Origin: Polytrichum commune
Taxonomy: Eukaryota; Streptophyta; Polytrichopsida; Polytrichales; Polytrichaceae
Length of the DNA stretch: 64,000 bases
Assembly (NCBI GenBank): GCA_950295325.1
Contig: OX485808.1
Coordinates: 35,239,180 to 35,303,179 of the forward strand
Reading direction: 5' to 3'
Positions within the stretch are counted from its first letter, which is position 1; every line of letters starts with the position of its first letter. The notes under the pieces are model-generated. The model searched no databases and was not told where the DNA came from. It was given only the letters and a program-made list of their open reading frames with translations. A program made the translations under genes and the position numbers. Positions 25,620 through 34,946 of this stretch are shown piece after piece.

Positions 25620-26489
25620 GATGCAGAGGGCTCCCGGCCGACCAAGAAGATAATTTTCTCACAACGTGACCGAGAGTTGCATCTTCGGAGCGCGACTCCC
25701 CAAACGGATGATGATTGCAGCACAGACGAGTTTGAAGAGGACCCAAGATGTGTCGAAGCAAATGATCCCACAGTACGGATTTGAACGTAATGGTTTTGCA
25801 CAAATGCGGTATTTTGGTGCTCCCACGTACTCCCATAATTTATTACTTACGTCAAAATTGATACAAGTTACAACCTTAGGGCCTTCGGTAAGACATTTAG
25901 ACCACAAAGCGAACGTTATCTTCGAAGTTGTATCATTTTATTATAGTAATAAAATTAGTTATTGCATATTTTTTTAAAATTTTAAAATACAATATGGTTG
26001 TCAACTTAGCATTGCAATTAATCTCCAACAACATGTTATGCCTTTATTAATTATTATTTTGTATTATTCTTACTGTGAATGGAGTTTTATGTTTATTTAT
26101 TGAGCTTCTTAAAGAAAATTCTTTTATAAATAATGCAATCCCCTATTGCTCGATTGTACATGCTTTGTTGGTGACATCCTCTTTTTGAGGACCTTTCTAT
26201 CCGTTTTATATAATTATATCTTTATGTGGTATTCAATATTGACTATGTAGTCAATAGTACTTTTGGTTAGACTATCATATGAATTACTAATATTCAAGTA
26301 AGTTTTTAAAAGTTTCGAATGACATTAAAACATGTGGCATCCATATGCTATCTTTTACACGATCTTAGAAATGACAACTTGTCGGTAAATCCTCTTTATA
26401 TTACATATTCTTTGAACATGAAATATGTTCATTGTGTCCAAAGTCTTCTTCCGTTCCTATACAACTTTCTAAACATGGTACAAAAATGC
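25620..26489. other. hAT interior, AT-rich gap between convergent genes
   Basis: 3' sides of the transposase and the RING gene meet here. No open frame of note is seen and no clear poly(A) signal can be assigned. Confidence 0.5.
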
Positions 26490-28823
26490 CTAATCCGAAT
26501 CTGAATCGAGGTCTATTCTAGCTGAAGTAGATCCTCGTCGTGCTCGAGATGATTCCCCCGCTTCCATGCTTCGCGTTGTTCCACGGGTGAGGTATGGACG
26601 ACTACCAGGAGACAATGGAACGGCATTACGTGGTCTAGGCCCACCATTTAGCCATCTCAATACCACATCATCCGCAACTCTATGCAAGAGTGCATCAATT
26701 GCAGCCAACTGCAGCCTGTTCTTATGGTACCCCACCTCTAACTGCAATTCATATCTCGGATCCCGTTCCGTAGGCATGTCATCTGCATCTTCTTCCAAAT
26801 CATGCTCCGATACTGATTCGAGACCTGCTGCATTGTACCAAGAAGGCTGAATGCCTCTCTTTAATTGTCTGCTGGTTGTATTCCAATGCCATTCAAGAGT
26901 TTGGTACAAATTTTTTTTCAAGCCATGATCGGGGGGCTTGTTGGGATACAACTCGTCTGCAACATACAAAATTTGACGTGCATTCCGTGTCCAGTCGCCA
27001 TCTCTGTTCTCGTGCCATAGCTCAACTTTGGCACAATTGTATAACCAACTCCACTCAACATTCTCTCCATCAAACTCTTGAAGATCGAAGGGAAAGTCCC
27101 ATGGCTTTAATACCCAGTCGTTAGGCATGTAATCCCGAAGGCCAAATTGGAGGTACAAACGAGGGTGGAAGGGTGATCTGCAATGAGGATATTGGCGTTT
27201 CTTGATCATATTCCCTATTAGACATTGCGGATGGAATTGGGCCCCACATGATCCAACTTGATAGCATCCTTCCGGGCCAAATGGAGATTGGCAAATCACA
27301 CACGCGGTTCCAGCGAAGACCATTGTATTTGGATTTGGCCATAACAACTCACCCCTCATGCGGAATGGATATTCATGCATTTGGGTCACATCCCAATGGT
27401 GATCTGGGTCGGTCACTTGACGCAAATCGATGCTTCCATTTGGTAATGTCCATTCATTAGTTATATCCTACCTACTAGGGTACATATGCTCGTCTTCTGG
27501 CCATGACGTGAGCATCATGTTCCGCATTCTCTGATTGCGGTTCCATTCCTTCTGGATGCTCTCAAACTCAGCTTCAAATTGACGAGCCTTGGCCATAGCA
27601 AGCAATGTGCTTGTCCTCATATTCTTGCGCTCCACAATCGCATCCAACAGGAATTTCTTCAACCTTGCATTCTGCTCCTCCAGTCCGCCAATCTTGGCTT
27701 CGTGATCAACAACCACTTCATTGACCACTTGAAGTTGTTGTTGGATGTCCACCACCTCCTTTTGCAAAGCCTCTATCTTTCCTCGCATTACTTCAATCCT
27801 CATACATACTTCCAGAGCTTGTGACTTTGCAATCTTGGCCTCCTGTAAAGCTGCGTCCCTCTCTGCTTCCAAAGACTGAAGGTTAAGTGGTGTACTACTT
27901 GAACTGCTAGCCTCCCCCATCGTAAGTGTTGCAACTCGATTTTCCAACTCGAAAATCATCGTTTTATACTCACGAATTTCCAACGCATGTTGCTTACGCA
28001 AATCCTCCATTCTGCTCTCCATCGGGTCCGCTCCAAGTTCACCAAGGTTTACCTCGTCTAGGACCTCGTTAACCACGTCGTTGATCAGGTTGTTGACCTC
28101 GACATTTGCCTCCATGCCCTCATCCATATGCTCAAACGCCTCCTCGATGGCCATCTCCACGTCATTGGCTGGTCGTTTACGATTACGTGGTTTTTTTGGT
28201 TCCCGACCCTCTGGAATTGGGGCCCCAAGCTCATCCACTAGTCGAGGATTCCTCCTGAACCACTCCGGAACGGGAGTGTATGGAATATCTGGAACTGTGC
28301 ATTTAGTGAATGCAATTCCAATATCCCCAAATTTTTGATTATGCAGAGCAGCCAAACTTGACCAATCCACCCTAACTCACAACACGTGCTCCACATACAT
28401 CATACACGCCACCGACTTTGGTATTGCACTCTTGGGCCATCTATTCAAATTGGAGATACTTCTAAGTATCGTTAGGAATCTTCATTTTGCCTCCACGTCA
28501 TCAAGCTGCATATAACTCGCACTGATGGCCTTGCAATGTCGCTCGTGACAAGGTCTTGGCCACAACCGATCAAAGTGAGGGAAACCCACATACTGCATTG
28601 CAGTCTTCGCTGACCACGGTTGTGGTACATTCTCCCAACCTGCCCTGGCTTTTTGGGTGTTGTCATCATAAACATCCCACTCCAACCCAGCGGCCTTGCG
28701 TACATGTGATCTGTGACAACATGATCCTCCACTTGCCATGTCCCCAGATCCTCCACTTGCACTTGCCATGTCTCCAGATCCTCCACTTGCCATGTTTGGA
28801 AATCCTTCACTTACCGTATCCAC
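26490..28823 (-). pseudogene. hAT cargo gene: coiled-coil protein with degenerate RING finger
   Basis: One reading frame runs from 28823 to 26490 (about 778 codons), interrupted by three stops near 28482 (TGA), 28380 (TGA) and 27468 (TAG). It resumes in the same frame each time, so it reads as one decayed gene. The N-terminal part has MASGGSGD repeats and WENVPQPWSAKTAMQYVGFP. The middle holds a basic KKPRNRKRP segment and a long predicted coiled coil (about 27560-27990). The C-terminal part has a RING-like finger: CVIC, CGAQFHPQC, then YPHCRSPF, where a RING would have CPxC (one Cys replaced by Tyr). The tail is Ser/Arg/Asp-rich. It lies tail-to-tail with the transposase. A role as ubiquitin ligase is only a guess. 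Confidence 0.65.
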
Positions 28824-29276
28824 CCAAATTGTAGTTACTAATTCTAATCTAGAACTCTAATTTTTAAATTACTAATTGCACTTCATAATAGTCCTACAAA
28901 ACATCCAAGCATACACTTCAAAATAGTGTTGCTATGGAATTAGTTCAAAAATGTCGTTAAAAATTAAAGTTCAAAAATTCAGCACACCCTTCGAGCACCC
29001 CGCTACCAGCGCTCACGCAAAGGCCAGTTGATTGGGCGCGTCACAAGGAATATGCCAAAAAGGCAATATGCGACGTCACAAGGGAACGGGTCCACATGGA
29101 TCACACCCACAAACAGGTCAGTAAAAAGAGTATAAAAGGATCCCAAAAAAGGGATCCTAAACTCCTCCGAGCACCCCGCTACCCCGCACTCTGTAGTAGA
29201 GGAGGGTCGTCTGGGCGCCCACAAGGACTGGAGTGGGGTATGTAAGTGGTCCCCTCCACTTATATACCCCTCCATC
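28824..29276. other. hAT interior, no gene seen
   Basis: AT-rich, then moderately GC-rich upstream sequence of the RING gene, running into minisatellite block 2. It is a likely promoter region for the minus-strand gene, but no TATA box is clear. Confidence 0.4.
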
Positions 29277-30112
29277 CGCTCCCCGTTCCCACCCTGTTCG
29301 CACCCGTTCCCCACCCAGTCCGCACACGTTACCTACCGTCCGCGCCCGTTCCCCTCCCAGTCCGCACACGTTACCTACCGTCCGCGCCCGTTCCCCTCCC
29401 AGTCCGCACCCGTTCCCTCCCGTCCGCTCCCGTTCCCCTCCCGTCCGCTCCCGTTCCCCTCCCCGTCCGCCCGCGTTCCCCTCCCAGTCCGCACCCGTTC
29501 CCCTCCCCGTCCGCCCGCGTTCCCCTCCCAATCCGCACCCGTTCCCCTCCCAGTCCGCGCTCGTTCCCCTTCCAGTCCGCACCCGTTCCCCTCCCCGTCC
29601 GCCCGCGTTCCCCTCCCAGTCCGCACCCGTTCCCCTCCCAGTCCGCGCTCGTTCCCCTTCCAGTCCGCACCCGTTCCCAACCGTCCGCACCCGTTCCCCC
29701 CCCAGTCCGCACCCGTTCCCCCCCCCCCCCCCGTCCGAGTCCGCACCCGTTCCCGCCCCCGTCCGCACCCGTTCCCTTACGTCCGCCCCCTCGTTCCCGT
29801 ACGTCCGCCCCCTCGTTCCCGTACTTCCGCCCCCTCGTTCCCTCCGTCCGCCCCCTCGTTCCCTCCGTCCGCCCCCTCGTTCCCTCCGTCCGCCCCCTCG
29901 TTCCCTCCGTCCGCCCCCTCGTTCCCTCCGTCCGCCCCCTCGTTCCCCTCCGTCTGCCCCATGTTCCCCTCCGTCTGCCCCATGTTCCCCTCCGTCCGCT
30001 CCCTCCGTACGCTCCCATGTTCCCCTCCGTCCGCCCTATGTTTCCTTACGTCCGCTCCATGTTCCCCTACGTCCGCTTTAGAGTTCCCATCCGTCCGCTC
30101 CCGCGTTCCCCT
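29277..30112 (+). repeat. C-rich minisatellite block 2
   Basis: Units such as CAGTCCGCACCCGTTCCCCT and CCGTCCGCCCCCTCGTTCCC in long runs. The CCGTCCGC core is shared with blocks 1, 3 and 4. Long open frames on both strands here are artefacts of the repeat. Confidence 0.87.
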
Positions 30113-30130
30113 TGAATCTGCACTTTTTAA

Positions 30131-30266
30131 CTTTTTTTGGAAGTTTGGACATAGTCTCGGTTTTTTGGCTCTCAAAAATTCATATGAAGTCCAAAAAATG
30201 AGTTCTTGGTATCCATGGATAGGTAATGAAGTCCTCTACATGAATATGCAATAATATTTCTACTGC
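30131..30266 (+). repeat. 136-bp direct repeat, left copy
   Basis: Starts CTTTTTTTGGAAGTTTGGAC and ends TTTCTACTGC. Nearly identical to 34019-34154, with a handful of differences. The two copies bracket the kinase gene and the 30626-31135 frame. Confidence 0.9.
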
Positions 30267-30625
30267 ACATTCCCGCGTCCCCCCATCCGCACCCCATCTA
30301 ACTTAGGCCCTTCGCAAATAATATATGTGACACTAAATATCATAACCGGTGTACTTATTCACACAAAACTAATGAAGGATCCCTCAAGCAACAAAGTAAT
30401 CAATGTAGTATGATGACCAACAAATTATCACCCCATAGAAGTATGCAATAATAAGCGGTTGGTTGAAATTTTATAAAAAATATATATCATAGAAGTGGTA
30501 CAACATATTGTACAAGTAATAAATTTATTATTGCGACGACATTACAAATGCCCTTTATAAATCACATACATGAACAAACCATGCACGATTTAATATTCCA
30601 CTTCATTCCGTCAATTTGACTTCCG

Positions 30626-31135
30626 TCATGGCAACCTCGTAGATGCTTGTGGCTTCCGTCGAGGGTCCATTTTTGGGAGAGGATTCGGTCGAAGTAAATC
30701 AACATAGCTAATCGTTCGGTCTTTCATCTGTTCCTTCAATGGTAGCCGATGAGGCGATAATCCTCTCCTCTTCTTACGAAAAAGTAAAGTCCTTGAAGAT
30801 TCTCCTGCTACCTTGACATCTTCAATGTCGATTGAATTGTCATCCACATCCCCGGGCTTCATCCAAATATCCACGCTCAAATCAACCACATCATTTGGAT
30901 CTCCACCCACGCTTTTTGTTAGGTCCTTCTCCACTGCATTGATCTCGAATTTCGCCGCATATCGTCGTTGGTCCTCCTCCGCCCCGCGTTCCCCACCCGT
31001 CCGCCCCGCGTTCTCCACCCGTCCGCCCCGCGTTCTCCACCCGTCCGCCCACTCGTTCCCTCCGTCCGCCTCCGCGTTCCCACGCTCCCCATACGTCCTT
31101 TTCGTGCCCCATGTCAAATCCGACCGGGATCCCAT
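30626..31135 (-). CDS. Hypothetical 169-aa protein, divergent from the kinase
   Basis: The N-terminal third is a translated minisatellite (Gly/Arg/Glu-rich). The rest is ordinary sequence, with an Asp-rich middle (DIWMKPGDVDDNSIDIED) and a basic C-terminal end (FRKKRRG, MDPRRKPQ). It is head-to-head with the kinase gene, with 235 bp between start codons. I do not recognise a domain. It could be an exon of a larger gene or a chance frame. Confidence 0.35.
   Translation of the reverse strand: MGSRSDLTWGTKRTYGERGNAEADGGNEWADGWRTRGGRVENAGRTGGERGAEEDQRRYAAKFEINAVEKDLTKSVGGDPNDVVDLSVDIWMKPGDVDDNSIDIEDVKVAGESSRTLLFRKKRRGLSPHRLPLKEQMKDRTISYVDLLRPNPLPKMDPRRKPQASTRLP
30980..31092 (+). repeat. C-rich minisatellite block 3, inside an open frame
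   Basis: Three or more units of CCCGTCCGCCCCGCGTTC. It lies within the coding frame of 30626-31135. Confidence 0.75.
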
Positions 31136-31370
31136 AATGATTGTGCACCGCTTTGCCTATATAAAGCCGTGGGGTTTTAGTTCCCCTCACTTTCCTCTCC
31201 TCCCACCACAAAGGGACCCGAGACCTTGTTGCCGTCCCAAGGATAGCGGCACCGCGCGGGTCTCAGGGGGTTTGGGAGGGCAGGGCAAATTGTGGGGGAA
31301 CCCTCGCAATTTTTTTTCCAGATTCACTTGCTGATTTCTACATTCACTCACTCACGCGGTTTTTTTCACG

Positions 31371-33289
31371 ATGGAGAGGGAGGACATTGCTCCTTACCAA
31401 GACGAGGATACGAGGGTGCACCGTGCTTGGCTCCAACGCACTCCATCTGCGTATACTGGAGAGGGTACGGGAAGCGATGCCGGAAGTGGAAGTACTGCAG
31501 CCCGTCCCCCACGTCCAGATCCTTTTCGGTTTGGCGAAGAGTTCTTTGTTGTTGGTCATTCAGGAGGCAACCAAACACGTGGAAGCTGTGGAACACGTGG
31601 GAGTCGGGGAAACAGTGGCCTTAGAGGGAGAACAGGAAGGGGACCAAGCTCAGGCAGTTCCACATATATAAATGCAGCCACTCGTGGTGAGTCCGTGCCA
31701 CCACGATCTCTGATACGGCGGACATCAAGACCGGAGAGCCCTGCACGTGATGTACCTCAGGGTTCGGAGCATGGTGAAAGACGGGGACAAAAACGCCCAG
31801 CAATTTCGGAAGGGACGGAGGAGGGGTCCGGGGTATCAGGTTCGCAATCGAGGAAAAAGAAAAATAGAGGCAAACGCGACCCGCGGATCGATGAGGCTCG
31901 AAACCATTGTAGGGTCGTGCTGTTGGAGTGGTTTAGAAATAACAACATGGTTTATTTGGAAAAAAAATACCTCAATGATGGTACAAAGGGTTTAGAGTTG
32001 GTGAGGAACGAATTGATGCTTATTCTCAAGGAAGCCACAGCTGGACCGGAGTTTGAAGAAGCTAGGGGCATGAACGATTGGGACACCTGGATTGAACAAC
32101 AAGCCAGGGAAGCAATCTACAATCCAACAATGGCATATGATGCTCTGCATCCTGGCGAGGGAAATAGTAGTGGCAGGAAGTCCGAGCTATACATGAAGCT
32201 AGAGAATTGGAAAAGAGGCGTAATAGCAGCAAAAGGAACATCCGCCCACAACCTTCCCATTTTTATTGACAGGCAGATGGCAGACAACATTGCCACTCAG
32301 GGCCGGCAGGGTGTCATATGGTTGCCTAGGAATGCGGAGATCAAAGCCTTGGATAAGGAAATCTTCCAAGGGACCTTCGGAGTGGTGCGGAGAGTCACAA
32401 TTCATGGAGCATCATTCATCCCTAGCTGGATAGAGTGGGCTGGGAAGACCATGAAGGCCACGAATAGTCTGGAGAACCGAAAGGAGCGTTCAATTGAAGC
32501 ATTGGCGTGTCCAGTAGATCATCCTGGGGTAATCAAGCTACAATACCTCAATATGAAAACATACGAATCCTATTCGATGTGGTGGAATGGAGGCTCCTTG
32601 AAGAACATGAGGGTCTATGACTTCAGCGTTCCGGAAACCCACGAGCGCACAATCCTTCAAATGCCTGGGGCAGACTTTGAAGCACGGAAACGGTTGGTTG
32701 TATATCGAAGGCATCGAGCTTATTTGGCATGGGCTCTAATGTGCATTGTGGATGTAGTGCACAAGCATGACGTGTTGCACAATGACCTTAATCCCAACAA
32801 TGTCATGCTGCATTTCCCACAAGACCGTGATAACACGGTTTACATTGGTGTGTGTGTGATTGGGGCATGGCATCCTGGGGAGGTGAAGACGCACCCTCCA
32901 ACTATGGAAGAAATTCAGTGGATGAGATGAACAAGCACAAAGCAAAATACAACTGTGCTGGTCCAGAATTATTCCATGTACGAGGGTAGCGTGGAACATC
33001 CACCTCTCCGGTGAGGATGGCTCGGAAACATAGGCACAAGTTTCTCTCGGAGTCCTTCTCAGTGGGTGCTTTGGCAAAGAAGATTTATGCCAAGGATGCG
33101 ACTTCCTCCTTGTTTCAGCTAAACAGTGATCCAAATGGCTTGAATATGCGGTTTGAGTTAGCATTGGATTCATTGACGAAGACCAATCCAGCGGAAAGGT
33201 CAACCATCACACACGTAGTGAACATTTTGAAGTCCCCTCCATACAACATGGTTAACCCGACAATGTGCTTCCGTGACACCGCAAAATAG
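31371..33289 (+). pseudogene. hAT cargo gene: protein kinase, broken by a GT-repeat frameshift
   Basis: The N-terminal 190 residues are disordered (Gly/Ser/Arg-rich) with a basic SRKKKNRGKRDPR segment. The kinase domain then follows: glycine loop QGTFGVVRRV, a lysine in WAGKTMKA, and the catalytic loop HNDLNPNNVML. At 32848-32858 a GTGTGTGTGTG run shifts the frame by two bases. In the other frame the text continues as YIGVCDWG, so the metal-binding motif is DWG rather than DFG. Next come NCAGPELF (APE-like motif) and a C-lobe to 33289, with one TAG at 32987. The frameshift plus stop mark this copy as dead. It resembles eukaryotic protein kinases of no subfamily I can name. Confidence 0.75.
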
Positions 33290-34018
33290 ATTTTTAAAAT
33301 TTTTTTTGCAGCAATTTTGAATCATACCAATTTTGTAACCGTTGGAGATGTAAATAAAGCCATCATTTTTTCATACAAAACTTGTATATTGTATGAGGTT
33401 TATGGATCTTAGTGCAATGTTCATACTCCATGAGGCTTTTGCTCCATAATCGAGAAGAAGTCTATGGGAGGCTAACCAAGGTTCTCGCCTCTCGTGAGGC
33501 CACATCGTTCTTTCACATCGTTGTTATCACATCCATGTGCTAAGTTCAAGTTACCTATAGTTGTTTGTGATATGTCTTGCCAAAATGCAGTTACCTATAT
33601 TTATTCTAATTTTGGTATGCCACAAAATGTAGTCAACTATAGTTATATTTAGTTAACTAAAGTTGAGCACAATATTGCAATAGTTATATCGGTTGTACAC
33701 GTGATCCTCAACATCTCTAAATGTTAAATTTCTTCTACTCCCCACATATTGCACACTATAAATGTTAAACGTGTTAAATGTTAACAAAATGGTACTCCCT
33801 TCTTTGTAAATCTGACTCTATAAACGTTAACGGATGAAATACAACCATAATATGGATGATAAAAACTACACATCCAGTTACATTGATTCATATTCACTCG
33901 TGATTTGTAAACTTGATATTGAATAAAGTTTTGATTGGGTGTGCAATTTTATGAATGGTATTCTCTCACAAGGACTCTTCACAATTGCTTATATTTATAT
34001 TTATATAATTCAGAAACA
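33290..34018. other. hAT interior downstream of kinase, no gene seen
   Basis: AT-rich sequence with a few GTTAACTATAGTT-like words. No coding frame is supported. Confidence 0.45.
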
Positions 34019-34154
34019 CTTTTTTTGGAAGTTTGGACATAGTCTCGGTTTTTTGGCTGTCAAAAATTCATATGAAGTTCAAAAAACGAGTTCTTGGTAT
34101 CCATGGATAGGTAATGAAGTCCTCTACATGAATATGCAATATTATTTCTACTGC
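34019..34154 (+). repeat. 136-bp direct repeat, right copy
   Basis: The partner of 30131-30266 in the same orientation. A C-rich block (34186-34668) follows it, while block 2 precedes the left copy. Confidence 0.9.
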
Positions 34155-34185
34155 CAGAAAATATATGGCCGCAATTGCACGCTGT

Positions 34186-34668
34186 TCCCCTCCCCCCCGC
34201 TTCCCTCCGCGTTCCCCCGTCCGCTCCAGCGTTCCCCCCGTTCCCAACCCCCCTCCCCCCCCCGTCCGCTCCACCATCCTCCCCCGTCCGCTCCACCATC
34301 CTCCCCCGTCCGCTCCACCCCCCTCCGTCCGCCCCACGCCCCACCCCCGTCTGCTCCACCCCCCACCCCCGTCCGCTCCACCCCCCTTCCCCTCCCCCTC
34401 CGTCCGCTCCCCCCCCCTCCCCGTCCGTCCGCTCCCCCCCCTCCCCCTCCGTCCGCTCCCCCCCCCCCTCCCCCTCCGTCCGCTCCACCCCCCCGTCCGT
34501 CCGCTCCACCCCCTCCCGTCCGTCCGCTCCACCCCCCCGTCCGTCCGCTCCACCCCCTCCCCTCCGTCCGCTCCACCCCCCGTCCGTCCGCTCCACCCCC
34601 CTCCCCCATCTGCCCCCGTCCGCCCCACCCGTCCGCCCCCGTCCGCCCCCGTCCGCCCCACACCCTCC
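34186..34668 (+). repeat. C-rich minisatellite block 4
   Basis: CCGTCCGCTCCACCCCC-like units. The strand bias (C on plus) is the same as in the other three blocks. It lies about 190 bp inside the right subterminal motifs. Confidence 0.85.
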
Positions 34669-34856
34669 TTAGTCATATTTTTCTACTTTGATTTTAACAG
34701 AATGATAAACACAATGGCAAAATGGTTTACTTGGCAAGGGAAATATGCACATCCACGTCGGCGTTTTCTGCCACATAGGACGCCACCTTGGCAAGAAGGT
34801 AAGTATTTTACCCACCCTAGTCCATTCACCCTATATTGACCCTACGTGGACCCTAT

Positions 34857-34925
34857 TGTGTCGTGACGGAGGGGTCCGTCACGACACGACACGACATGAC
34901 GGCATGACACCGTCATGACGTCGCG
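34857..34925. repeat. hAT right subterminal palindromic motifs
   Basis: TGTCGTGACGGAGG, TCCGTCACGACACGACACGA and further CATGACGG / CCGTCATGA motifs. They mirror the left end, which supports a pair of transposase-binding regions. Confidence 0.7.
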
Positions 34926-34946
34926 ATAGACAACCCTGAAATGATG
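34926..34946 (-). repeat. hAT right terminal inverted repeat and target duplication
   Basis: ATAGACAACCCTG (34926-34938) is the perfect complement of the left end. It is followed by AAATGATG (34939-34946). Confidence 0.95.

Larger units (their letters stand above)
21641..34938 (+). mobile_element. Complete 13,298-bp hAT transposon with kinase and RING cargo
   Basis: Both ends are exact. The left begins CAGGGTTGTCTAT and the right ends with its complement ATAGACAACCCTG. The 8-bp duplication AAATGATG lies at 21633-21640 and 34939-34946. Eight-bp duplications and CA-starting inverted repeats are hallmarks of hAT. Inside are a hAT transposase (22593-25619, plus), a coiled-coil/RING gene (28823-26490, minus), a small open frame (31135-30626, minus) and a protein kinase (31371-33289, plus), with four C-rich minisatellite blocks. 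It sits in an intron of the PMU-1 ParB-methylase gene, 24 bp beyond the splice donor at about 34962. Typical plant hAT elements are a few kilobases, so this is large. Confidence 0.93.

Noticed and set aside
29157-30175. Several overlapping 120-290-codon proline- or arginine-rich frames
   Set aside because: Same cause: minisatellite block 2. There is no domain and the bias depends on the repeat.
34060-34839. Proline-rich frames up to 250 codons
   Set aside because: Minisatellite block 4 read in several frames, with no homology.
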